A DNA stretch of 64,000 bases from Paenibacillus tyrphae (GTDB lineage Bacteria > Bacillota > Bacilli > Paenibacillales > NBRC-103111), in assembly GCF_024158745.1 (NCBI RefSeq), contig NZ_JAMZAW010000021.1:1-64000 (forward strand). Reading direction: 5' to 3'. The notes under the pieces were generated by a model. It saw nothing but the letters and a program-made list of their open reading frames with translations, made no database searches and had not been told where the DNA came from. The translations under genes were made by a program, and so were the position numbers. This document shows, one piece after another, positions 7,891-15,247 of the stretch (positions are counted from its first letter, which is position 1; each line of letters starts with the position of its first letter).

Positions 7891-9792
7891 CTAATCCCAA
7901 GAGTAATGTACGGAAAGAAAGTTCCAATAGAACAAGTAAGCCGTATAAAGGAGCGTAAGCACGGCGATACCAACGTTTACGATCTTCCATCGGTCAAGCT
8001 CCTTGGTAGTAAAGATTCGAATCAAGAAATAAACCGCTGCGGCCGACGAAATAAGAGGCATCGAAGCCACGACGACCTGATAGAACTGCGAGTATCCGTA
8101 TAGAATCTCTCCATTCCCATAGATGAACTGGACAATGAAGAATATGCTCTGAAGGAGAGCGATGATTGGAATAACTACAGAGATGCTGTGCGATTGCTTG
8201 CGCCATTGCCGTATCGCGTACCTCACGATCCATAGGAGCGGAATAAGCGTAAACAAAATGCCGGGTACCACATACAGAGCCAACAAGACAGTCCCTGACT
8301 CAAACGAAGCCGTGCGCGGGATTGAGAAGTTCATCGGCCCTGTCAGCGTCCATCTCCCCTGTTCTTTATGAAAGTACAGCTGTTCCTCCCCGCCGACTTC
8401 TTGGAAGAACCTTTCATCTACTTGGGTAAACTCTTTCCTGATCATCTGTTGCCCGTCGTTCTGGAATAAGCCGGTCACCACTAATGTTCGATCGTCTTTT
8501 GCTTCAACCGTATACGGTACGCTGCCTAGCAAGCGAAGTCCCTTGGCCCAGCCATGCTCCGCTGTCAAATACAGCTCGTATCGTCCTTCCAGTTCCTTGA
8601 TCGCACTCCCTGAACTTTCAAGGGGAGGAAGTGGCTTGCGGGCTACCTTCGAGTTGATCGTTTGGGATATGGCGTGAACAACTTTCCCGTGCATTTCCAT
8701 CCCGCTACCTCCGGTGTTGGCGGTAATGAAGATACCGATCGAATGGGAAGGAATGAGCACCATTTTCGAATTAAATCCGTCAATTCCTCCATTCGCCCAC
8801 AAGTAGGGAACTCCATTCACCGTCTCCGACCGAAAAAAACCATACCCAATCCCATACATGCGTTCATGAGAAGAGAATTGCTTCGCATGCATCATCCGGA
8901 CCGTCTCCGGCTTAAGCAAGGACTGACCGTGGAAATAGCCGTTGGACAAATGTGCGATCATGTAGGGGGCGAAGTCATTCGGCGTCATATTGACGGCTCC
9001 TCCTCCGGGAAAATGAATTCCCGAATAAGGAACCGCTTGATAACCGTTATCCGTATAAGCATAGCTCTTGGCCAACGTGGTCCGATCCTGCGGGAGATTC
9101 AAGTTCGCGCTGCTCATGCCGAGTGGCTGGAACAAGCGTTCCCGCATGTAATCATTCAAGGGAAGTCCGGCTACTTGTTCGATCACACTTCCCACAAGTC
9201 CTATCCCGGAATTGCTGTATAGGAATTTACTTCCCGGGGCAAACACCGTCGGCTGCCTCTCCAAATACGTCCGAACCGTATCCGTCGACCATTGCGGGAT
9301 CAACCCTTGTCGATTATCTCTTTCATACATGATTACATCCAGACCTGCCGTATGCGTGAGCAGGTGATGGAGTGTAATCGGGCCATAATTTCCATTAACC
9401 TGGTAATCCTTCAGGGCTGTATTGATATCGTCATGCAACGAGAGCTTTCCCTCCTCGACCAGCTGCATAGCAGCCGTAGCGGTGAGGGATTTGGTTAAGG
9501 AGCCTAGCCGAAACACCGTGCTTGCCGGGTTAACGGGCACCTGTTGTTCCAGATCGGCGAAGCCATACCCTTTGCTATACATGATGCGTTCGCCTTGGGT
9601 AATGACAACCGCTGCGCCGGGAATATGAAGCTTGCTCATTTCCTCCTTCATGAGAGGATCAATCAATTGTTCTAACACTTCTGCGGAGAACGGCGAAGCC
9701 TCATTCGCATTCGCACGTGGCATGCACAATATGAATAACAAGCAAGAAGCGAGTAGAGCAGCCAACCATTTCCGTGTATCCGACATATTCAT
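7891..9792 (-). CDS. Beta-lactamase-fold serine hydrolase with C-terminal membrane domain
   Basis: A 633-residue exported serine hydrolase of the class C beta-lactamase/DD-peptidase superfamily. A signal peptide (residues 1-30) is followed by the catalytic domain. The catalytic serine and lysine are S98-L-T-K101, the tyrosine motif is Y193-S-N195, and the third-box equivalent is N-G-G in LWANGGIDGF. After about residue 490 come four to five hydrophobic helices ending in YLFYWNFLSVHY, so the enzyme is anchored with its active site outside. The start at 9792 is chosen by the spacing of AGGTG; GTG at 9801 and ATG at 9795 are alternatives. It is in an operon with the CPBP gene and divergent from the kinase/regulator fusion at 9972. 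The substrate (peptidoglycan, an antibiotic or a lipid ester) cannot be read from sequence. Confidence 0.88.
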   Translation of the reverse strand: MNMSDTRKWLAALLASCLLFILCMPRANANEASPFSAEVLEQLIDPLMKEEMSKLHIPGAAVVITQGERIMYSKGYGFADLEQQVPVNPASTVFRLGSLTKSLTATAAMQLVEEGKLSLHDDINTALKDYQVNGNYGPITLHHLLTHTAGLDVIMYERDNRQGLIPQWSTDTVRTYLERQPTVFAPGSKFLYSNSGIGLVGSVIEQVAGLPLNDYMRERLFQPLGMSSANLNLPQDRTTLAKSYAYTDNGYQAVPYSGIHFPGGGAVNMTPNDFAPYMIAHLSNGYFHGQSLLKPETVRMMHAKQFSSHERMYGIGYGFFRSETVNGVPYLWANGGIDGFNSKMVLIPSHSIGIFITANTGGSGMEMHGKVVHAISQTINSKVARKPLPPLESSGSAIKELEGRYELYLTAEHGWAKGLRLLGSVPYTVEAKDDRTLVVTGLFQNDGQQMIRKEFTQVDERFFQEVGGEEQLYFHKEQGRWTLTGPMNFSIPRTASFESGTVLLALYVVPGILFTLIPLLWIVRYAIRQWRKQSHSISVVIPIIALLQSIFFIVQFIYGNGEILYGYSQFYQVVVASMPLISSAAAVYFLIRIFTTKELDRWKIVNVGIAVLTLLYTAYLFYWNFLSVHYSWD

Positions 9793-9813
9793 CATCTTCA
9801 CCTTTCGTTTTGA

Positions 9814-9933
9814 GCGATGGATATCGCAGGCTGTAGCGATAAGGCTGAGTATGAGGTCGAACCTGTCATTTTGGGAAGTTGTCCATTGTCATTCGTATTC
9901 GTGATATCGCTTCGTGGAGGCACATGCTATAAT
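9814..9933. promoter_or_regulatory. Divergent control region with repeated ATATCGC sites and extended -10
   Basis: GCGAT-N4-ATCGC forms a palindrome at 9814-9827. A further TAGCGATA is near 9834-9841 and GATATCGC recurs at 9903-9910. TGC-TATAAT (extended -10) is at 9926-9933, placing the transcript start near 9940. The repeated sites between the hydrolase and fusion genes are candidate binding sites for the fused LuxR-type domain (inference). Confidence 0.5.
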
Positions 9934-9971
9934 GGTTGACAGTTAAATCCGGAAATGAGGTGTTCATCCTG

Positions 9972-11789
9972 TTGACATTTGCCAACCGATGGGCATGGTT
10001 CGATTGGATCATTTTCACGATCCGCTTCATGTGGTGGATCACGATTGTCATCGGGCTTGTTCGATATCACGACCGTTTGCCGTACCCTGTAGAGGCGGTG
10101 CTATTCGTTTCGGTTCTTGCGTTTGTTATTCCTTATTGGTTTTACCGGTATTCCACCAGCGCTTATTTGATTGCTGAGATTGCGCTGAGCGGGAGCCTTT
10201 ACATTGCTGTAAACTACTATTTTGAAGCGACCCAATGGCAGTTTGTAATCATCGCTTTTGTCGTGGGATTCCATAGCACGGAACGAACATACCGTTGGAC
10301 GGGGCCTGTTACGATTCTTCTTGTCCCCTTTCTCGCATGGAATACCGCTCGTCTGGATTTCGATAGTATCGCTTTTCAAGCCATCTTGTACCATTTGGGA
10401 ATGTATGGGTTCGGCTTCGGCTTTCAATTGTTGGTCCGTACGCATAAGCAGAGCCTGATCATTAAGGAACAGAACCAAATTTTGGAGCAATATGCGAGTC
10501 GAGTGGAGCAAATAACGCTGCTTGAGGAGAGAGACAAGATATCCAGAGAGCTGCACGACACGATCGGACACACGATGACATCGCTAATTATGGGCATGGA
10601 GACGCTTCGGCCGCGCTTGCCCGATACCGAAGTGAATCGACTGGACACCCTGCTTCACATGGCGCGTCGCGGTTTGAATGAAACCAGGGGGATCGTTCAC
10701 AATTGGGCGCAAACCACCGGGGAATCGTTAACGACCTTGGAGTCCTCGTTTCGCGAATTGATCGAGCAATTTCAGCAGTCAACCGGGGTGATCGTCAAGC
10801 TGCGCATCTACGGCAAGGAGTATGAATTAAGTCGGTCCCGGAAGCTGCCCCTGTATCGTTGCTTGCAGGAAGCGCTGACCAATGCCGTGCGCCACGGCGG
10901 TGCTTCACTTATACAGGTGGGATTGTACTTTGAAGAAGCCCAAATCCGAATGCAGGTTGAAGATAACGGGAATGGAAACAAGGATATTGAATTCGGATTC
11001 GGGTTGCAATCGATGAAAGAGCGGCTTGAAGCCCTTGATGGACATTTATCTCTTCATTGTCTGGATGAAGGAGGTGTAGCGGTTATTTGCTGCCTGCCTC
11101 ATCAGACGGTTCTTCCACAAGCAGCAAGCATTCGCATACTTCTCGTTGACGATCAGCCGATCATCAGAGAAAGCTTGCAGCTGATCTTACAACAACAACA
11201 GGATATGCAAGTCGTTGGGCTCGCCGGAAACGGGCAGGAAGCGCTCGACATGATTCCAAACGTGAATCCCGATGTGGTGCTGCTGGACATCCGAATGCCT
11301 GTATTAGACGGACCGAGCACGCTGCGAGCGATACGCGAACGATGGCCCGCCTTACGCGTTATTATGGTGACAACCATCGAAGAGGCTTCGCAGGCCGCCG
11401 ATACGCTCAAGAACGGCGCCAACGGTTACTTGTTGAAATCCGTTTCCCCTATTGAGTTAGTGGAGGCGATAAGGGTCGTCCACCAAGGGGAAACGCTGAT
11501 TACCCAGTCCATCGCCGATGTCTTCTTCAAAGAGATGAAAGTGCAGCAGGAAGAACTGGATGGACTGCGTAAATTGCAAGGGCGCGTTTGCCCTTACGGG
11601 TTGACGGAGCGTGAGCGGGGAATTCTGGCATCCCTAGTGAAGGGGCTTCGCATAAAAGCGATTGCGGAGAAAATATTTCTTTCCGAAGGTACCGTTCGTA
11701 ATTGCACTACGATGATTTATGCCAAGCTGGGCGTGAATAACCGGGAAGATGCGGTGAGGAAAGCGCAGGAGGAAGGACTTGTCGTTTAG
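9972..11789 (+). CDS. Membrane histidine kinase fused to a LuxR-type response regulator
   Basis: A single 605-residue polypeptide carrying a complete NarL/DesK-type two-component system. The order is five to six transmembrane helices (residues 1-155), a coiled coil, HisKA_3 with H195 in RELHDTIGHTMT, HATPase (ALTNAVRHGG, VEDNGNG, GFGLQSMKERL), a short linker, a receiver domain (VDDQ; phospho-acceptor D439 in LLDIRMP; K489), and a LuxR HTH (about residues 544-603, LTERERGILASLVKG, LSEGTVRN). The TTG at 9972 is chosen over 9936 because the -10 box at 9928-9933 puts transcription start after 9936, and because it aligns with the paralogue at 36792. The DNA-binding domain therefore stays tethered to the membrane unless processed. 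It is divergent from the serine hydrolase. Confidence 0.88.
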   Translation: MTFANRWAWFDWIIFTIRFMWWITIVIGLVRYHDRLPYPVEAVLFVSVLAFVIPYWFYRYSTSAYLIAEIALSGSLYIAVNYYFEATQWQFVIIAFVVGFHSTERTYRWTGPVTILLVPFLAWNTARLDFDSIAFQAILYHLGMYGFGFGFQLLVRTHKQSLIIKEQNQILEQYASRVEQITLLEERDKISRELHDTIGHTMTSLIMGMETLRPRLPDTEVNRLDTLLHMARRGLNETRGIVHNWAQTTGESLTTLESSFRELIEQFQQSTGVIVKLRIYGKEYELSRSRKLPLYRCLQEALTNAVRHGGASLIQVGLYFEEAQIRMQVEDNGNGNKDIEFGFGLQSMKERLEALDGHLSLHCLDEGGVAVICCLPHQTVLPQAASIRILLVDDQPIIRESLQLILQQQQDMQVVGLAGNGQEALDMIPNVNPDVVLLDIRMPVLDGPSTLRAIRERWPALRVIMVTTIEEASQAADTLKNGANGYLLKSVSPIELVEAIRVVHQGETLITQSIADVFFKEMKVQQEELDGLRKLQGRVCPYGLTERERGILASLVKGLRIKAIAEKIFLSEGTVRNCTTMIYAKLGVNNREDAVRKAQEEGLVV

Positions 11790-11800
11790 GCGGGCCATAC

Positions 11801-11857
11801 GAATGAAGTTATTTGAACGATAGCTTGGAAATGTATAGATTGTGCAAGGAAAAGCAA
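11801..11857 (+). pseudogene. Decayed C-terminal piece of the second XRE gene
   Basis: Positions 11811-11857 match 2329-2375 of the intact XRE gene with only a few differences, covering codons for L-K-D-S-L-E-M-Y-R-L-L-K-E-K. Weaker similarity begins near 11801, only about a dozen bases after the stop of the kinase/regulator fusion. Orientation and order agree with the N-terminal piece at 6911-7053. Confidence 0.75.
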
Positions 11858-11860
11858 TGC

Positions 11861-11891
11861 TTGCACCTTACGTAACGTAAGGTTTTATAAT
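11861..11891 (+). promoter_or_regulatory. MerR-type promoter with 19-bp spacer and palindrome
   Basis: TTGCAC (11861-11866) and TATAAT (11886-11891) are separated by 19 bases, 1-2 longer than sigma-A optimum. The palindrome ACCTTACGT-A-ACGTAAGGT (11865-11883) fills the spacer. This is the hallmark architecture of MerR-family activation by DNA untwisting. It drives the MerR/SRPBCC/SRPBCC operon. Confidence 0.85.
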
Positions 11892-11935
11892 GAAGCTACC
11901 GGTATAAAGCTAGCGCCAAAGAGTGGAGATGATGA

Positions 11936-12439
11936 ATGAAGAGCTATTGGAAGATCGGAGACCTCGCCAATCTGACGGGGCTTACCGTACGAACCTTGCG
12001 TTTTTATGATCAAATCGGGCTGTTCTCTCCGTCGGAACATACGGAATCCGGCCACAGGCTGTACAATGAATCGGACCTGTCGCGTTTGCACCAGATTTTA
12101 TCGCTTAAAGAGCTGGGGTTATCTCTCGAAGAGATTAAATCGGTCTTGACCGGCAGGCAAATTAGTCCGCTTGAGATCGTCAACCTGCAGATCAACCGAA
12201 TCAAAGAGCAGATCAAGCTGCAGCAGAAACTATTGGAGCAGCTCGAACACGTATCCAAGCTTATGCAGGGCAAGGCGCAATTAACGGTGGAAGATTTTAC
12301 GAGCCTTCTGCAAGCGATGAAAATGTCATTTGAGAAGCTGGTCATTGAGCGGCAAACGATTTGGGAGCGAAACCTGGATCTGTTGGGGGACTTTCTTGCC
12401 GAGGAGACAATGCCGAAACCTAAGGAGGAAAATCAATGA
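11936..12439 (+). CDS. MerR-family transcriptional regulator
   Basis: A 167-residue regulator. The N-terminal MerR HTH and wing (WKIGDLANLTGLTVRTLRFYDQIGLFSPS, then SGHRLYNESDLSRLHQILSLKELGLSLEEIKSVL) spans residues 5-75. The long dimerisation coiled coil (QINRIKEQIKLQQKLLEQLEHVSKLM) follows, and the tail of about 50 residues has no recognised effector domain. GGAGATGATGA precedes the ATG. Its own promoter (11861-11891) has a MerR palindrome in a 19-bp spacer, so it should autoregulate the whole operon. The stop overlaps the next start by four bases (ATGA), so it is translationally coupled to two SRPBCC genes that may bind the same ligand. Confidence 0.92.
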   Translation: MKSYWKIGDLANLTGLTVRTLRFYDQIGLFSPSEHTESGHRLYNESDLSRLHQILSLKELGLSLEEIKSVLTGRQISPLEIVNLQINRIKEQIKLQQKLLEQLEHVSKLMQGKAQLTVEDFTSLLQAMKMSFEKLVIERQTIWERNLDLLGDFLAEETMPKPKEENQ

Positions 12440-12900
12440 ATGAACGATTTGTTAAGCATGCGACCTTCGTCGTCGAGCGGACTTATGCCGCCTCGCCGGA
12501 GCGGGTTTACCAAGCCTGGGCTGATCCGGTTGCCAAAGCCAAGTGGTTTTCGAAGCCGGAGATCTTCGAGTTTCGGGTTGGCGGGCGCGAGTACAGCAGC
12601 GGCGGGCCGCCGGAAGGGCCGGTCTTTACGTTCGACGCCAGTTACCAGGAAATTGTTCCGGAGCAGCGCATTGTCTATACGTACACCCTGGATTCCGGCA
12701 GCACCCGCGTCTCCGTCTCGAATACAACGGTCGAGCTGATCAAGCTGGAGGGCGGCACGAAGCTTATTTTTACGGAGCAAGGGGCATTCTTTGACGGGCA
12801 CGATACGCCGGAAATACGGGAGCACGGAACCAATCTCATGCTGGACGCACTCGGCAAGGTCTTTGAAGAGGGGAATGGTCATGATCATGGGGAAAAATGA
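12436..12900 (+). CDS. SRPBCC (AHSA1-like) ligand-binding protein 1
   Basis: A 154-residue START/Bet v1-like protein of the Activator of Hsp90 ATPase 1 (AHSA1) family. It has the typical opening FVVERTYAASPERVYQAWADPVAKAKWFS, a central VGGREYSSGGPPEGPVFTFDASYQEIVPEQRIVYTY and closing helix EHGTNLMLDALGKVFEE. The fold makes a deep hydrophobic pocket for small molecules; the ligand is unknown. The ATG overlaps the stop of the MerR gene and the reading frame overlaps the next gene by 20 bases, so the three are one coupled operon. Confidence 0.87.
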   Translation: MNERFVKHATFVVERTYAASPERVYQAWADPVAKAKWFSKPEIFEFRVGGREYSSGGPPEGPVFTFDASYQEIVPEQRIVYTYTLDSGSTRVSVSNTTVELIKLEGGTKLIFTEQGAFFDGHDTPEIREHGTNLMLDALGKVFEEGNGHDHGEK

Positions 12901-13321
12901 ACTTATTTCCACACGCGAATTCGATGTGCCGCAGGAGCTTGTATTCCGGGCTTGGACAACCCCTGATTTGCTCGCTCGTTGGTGGGGACCGAATGGCTTC
13001 ACGAATACATTTCACGAGTGCGATATCCGGCCGGGCGGCACGTGGCGACTCACCATGCATGGACCGGACGGTACGGATTACCCGAACCATAACGTCTTTG
13101 TTGAGATCGTTCCGTTTGAACGGATCGTGATTGACCATCTATCCGGTCACGAATTTCGGTTAACGGGTACTTTCGAGAACCTGGAAGGCCGTACCAAAGT
13201 TACTTTCCGTCAGCTTTTCAAGCTAACCGAGGAATTCGAACAAGTCAAGACTTTCTGTATGGAAGCTAATGAACAGAACCTCGACCGGTTAGGCAGGGTG
13301 CTGGAAGAAATGACCTCCTAG
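12881..13321 (+). CDS. SRPBCC (AHSA1-like) ligand-binding protein 2
   Basis: A 146-residue paralogue-type AHSA1/SRPBCC protein: ELISTREFDVPQELVFRAWTTPDLLARWWGPNGFTNTF, then DIRPGGTWRLTMHGPDGTDYPN and FTGTFENLEGRTKVTFRQLF-like strands. GAGGGG is 7 bases before the ATG at 12881; the open frame extends further upstream inside the previous gene but without a ribosome-binding site. It is much closer to mainstream AHSA1 proteins than the first copy, so the pair is probably not a recent tandem duplication. Terminated by the hairpin at 13341-13390. Confidence 0.87.
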   Translation: MIMGKNELISTREFDVPQELVFRAWTTPDLLARWWGPNGFTNTFHECDIRPGGTWRLTMHGPDGTDYPNHNVFVEIVPFERIVIDHLSGHEFRLTGTFENLEGRTKVTFRQLFKLTEEFEQVKTFCMEANEQNLDRLGRVLEEMTS

Positions 13322-13340
13322 CTATGCGATGGGATGAATT

Positions 13341-13390
13341 AAAAATATCGCCGTTCACACGCTCTGTCGGAGTTGGACGGCGATATTTTT
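13341..13390. terminator. Bidirectional terminator between converging operons
   Basis: AAAAATATCGCCGT (13341-13354) pairs with ACGGCGATATTTTT (13377-13390). The T-run reaches the stop codon of the exporter gene on the other strand, so it serves both operons. Confidence 0.85.
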
Positions 13391-14372
13391 ATACTCTTTC
13401 GTTCAGCGCGGCTGACGGTTTCAACTGACTCTCCTCTTGCTTATTCGCCACGTAACTATGCAAAATCATGCCGAGAACGACGACAATCATCCCGCACCAG
13501 GATAAAAGCGAGGGCAGGGGGATCGATAAAAATAATAGCTCCCCGGCTAAGGCGAACAGGACTTCCATCGACTGCGTGGCTTCAACCGAAGCCAGCTTCC
13601 GCATATTTCCCCGCACCATATCCGTTGCTTTGAAGAAGAGGACTGTGGCCACGACGCCGGAAAAAAGGGCGACCAGCAACGCTTGAAAGCTCTGCTCCTT
13701 GCTCGGCAATCCTACGGTAGACAAGCCATACAAGGAAAGGACCAGCCAGAAAGGCAGACTTGCAATCGTCATGCCCAATACCCTCTGAAACGTATCCAAC
13801 CGCCCTTCGCAGAGCTCCATCATTTTCCGATTGCCCAAAGGATAGGCGAACGACGCGATCAGCACAGGGATTACGCCGAGCAATAGGCTTTCCAAGGAAA
13901 GACTTTTGGCATGTTCGATCTGCATCAGAATTATCCCTAGCAGGATGAGGAGCGACATGATTAGACCTTTAACGGGAATTTTCCCCCGGGCTTGCACGGG
14001 TCCCTTGTCGGTAGAGATCGTTTCCCAAAATAACGGCGCAAGCAAAGTGCCCGAAATAATCGTAACTTGCCATGTGCCGGCAATCAGCCAGCCGGGCGAA
14101 TACGCGGCCGAGAAGCATAAGGGAGCATAGAATAACCCGAATCCCACCGTACCCCACAATAACCACGTTCCGGGTTGTTTTCTCATTTCCGCGAAGAGTG
14201 GACGAAGGTTTTTTCTAACCAGTACTACGCCCAAGAGCAGCGGAACCATGAAGAGATAGCGCAGCGAAGCGCTCCAAATCCAACTCCCGCCGGACAGCTC
14301 CATTGAGGCATTGAGAACAAAGGTAAAAGCAAAAAAGAAGGCCGAACCTATACCGATCAAAATGGGCTTCAA
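13389..14372 (-). CDS. DMT-superfamily efflux transporter (EmrE/EamA-type)
   Basis: A 327-residue integral membrane protein with about ten hydrophobic helices in two five-helix halves, matching the multidrug resistance efflux transporter family of the drug/metabolite transporter superfamily. It begins MKPILIGIGSAFFFAFTFVLNASME and contains GGSWIWSASLRYLFMVPLLL, typical of this group. TTG start at 14372 with GAGGTG 8 bases upstream, inside the last codons of the GntR gene, so translation is coupled to it. The substrate is unknown; the adjacent FCD-type GntR regulator suggests export of a carboxylate-like metabolite or toxic compound (inference). Confidence 0.85.
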   Translation of the reverse strand: MKPILIGIGSAFFFAFTFVLNASMELSGGSWIWSASLRYLFMVPLLLGVVLVRKNLRPLFAEMRKQPGTWLLWGTVGFGLFYAPLCFSAAYSPGWLIAGTWQVTIISGTLLAPLFWETISTDKGPVQARGKIPVKGLIMSLLILLGIILMQIEHAKSLSLESLLLGVIPVLIASFAYPLGNRKMMELCEGRLDTFQRVLGMTIASLPFWLVLSLYGLSTVGLPSKEQSFQALLVALFSGVVATVLFFKATDMVRGNMRKLASVEATQSMEVLFALAGELLFLSIPLPSLLSWCGMIVVVLGMILHSYVANKQEESQLKPSAALNERV

Positions 14373-14378
14373 CGGGGC

Positions 14379-15044
14379 TCACCTCGGTTCCGTCGGTTGG
14401 GTAAGCAATTCGCCGAGACTTAGCCAGTTTTCTTCGACAAGACGGGCAGCCTTTTCACACTCCCCATTTCGACAGGCGGCCATAATGTGATTGTGCTGCT
14501 CCACGGAATTTAATCCTTTTAAGGTATTAAATTGGGAAATCTCCAGTCGTTGAATTTTGGGAATGCTGCGTTCTAATGCCAGCACAATCTCAGGGTTCCC
14601 CGCCGCGTCCAAGAACACCTTATGAAAATGTGTATCCGCCTCGATGGCCTGAATTACGTCGCCTTGTTCAATCGCGAGCTGCAAGGCGTTATTGCTCGCC
14701 TCTAGCGTTTGAAGATCCGTTTCCTTCAAAACAGGACATGCAAGCCTTGCCGCTAATGCGTGTAAGACCGCGACTACCGTAAACGCGTGCTTCGCCTCCG
14801 TTACATTTAATGGCGCTACGTAAGTGGACGACCCCGGGAGGGATTGGACCAGGCCTTCATCTTCGAGCCTTTTGAGCGCTTCCCTGACCGGCGTCCGGCT
14901 AATGCCGAATTTCTCCGCCAATTCTTTGTCGCTCAAGCGTTCTCCGGGATGCAATTCCAAGGTGATAATCCACTTTTTTAAAGTTTGATAGACTTCATCT
15001 CTAAACGACAGACGTTGAATGGGTTGAATCTGATCTTTTTTCAT
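14379..15044 (-). CDS. GntR-family regulator, FadR/FCD subgroup
   Basis: A 221-residue repressor or activator. Residues 12-80 are a GntR winged HTH (LSFRDEVYQTLKKWIITLELHPGERLSDKELAEKFGISRTPVREALKRLEDEGLV). Residues 90-215 form the all-helical FCD ligand domain (AFTVVAVLHALAARLA, DTHFHKVFLDAAGNPEIV, HNHIMAACRNGECEKAARLVEENW) with the histidines and acidic residue that usually hold a metal and an organic acid. It is the first gene of a two-gene operon with the exporter. The palindrome at 15046-15070 ends one base before the start codon, indicating tight autoregulation. Confidence 0.92.
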   Translation of the reverse strand: MKKDQIQPIQRLSFRDEVYQTLKKWIITLELHPGERLSDKELAEKFGISRTPVREALKRLEDEGLVQSLPGSSTYVAPLNVTEAKHAFTVVAVLHALAARLACPVLKETDLQTLEASNNALQLAIEQGDVIQAIEADTHFHKVFLDAAGNPEIVLALERSIPKIQRLEISQFNTLKGLNSVEQHNHIMAACRNGECEKAARLVEENWLSLGELLTQPTEPR

Positions 15045-15045
15045 A

Positions 15046-15070
15046 AAACCAATATATCGGATATTGGTTT
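15046..15070. promoter_or_regulatory. GntR operator next to its own start codon
   Basis: A perfect palindrome AAACCAATAT-N5-ATATTGGTTT immediately upstream of the GntR ATG. There is no good Shine-Dalgarno sequence in the space it occupies. Bound regulator would block transcript initiation or early elongation. Confidence 0.65.
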
Positions 15071-15195
15071 GTTGGGCAATACTTATTTGTGAGCCGCGAC
15101 GATCGGCGATTTATCAGCAAAACTAATAAAAGCTATAAAATCCTTTTAATTGATCCGTTAGCCCGGCTGTGATAGCTTGGAGATAAGATAAAATT

Positions 15196-15220
15196 AAGTA
15201 TATAAGAATACTTGGAATTA
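15196..15220. promoter_or_regulatory. Candidate sulfur-control site upstream of cysJ
   Basis: AAGTAT-N6-ATACTT (15196-15213) is followed directly by GGAATTA, about 30 bases before the cysJ start. AT-rich dyads running into GGAAT resemble CymR boxes of Bacillus sulfur genes, but the match is by eye and weak. Confidence 0.3.
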
Positions 15221-15247
15221 TTTTCATCCTATGCGAGGTGCATATTG

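Noticed and set aside
9936..9971. Earlier TTG start for the kinase/regulator fusion
   Set aside because: The extended -10 box at 9926-9933 puts transcription start after it, and the paralogue aligns with the start at 9972.
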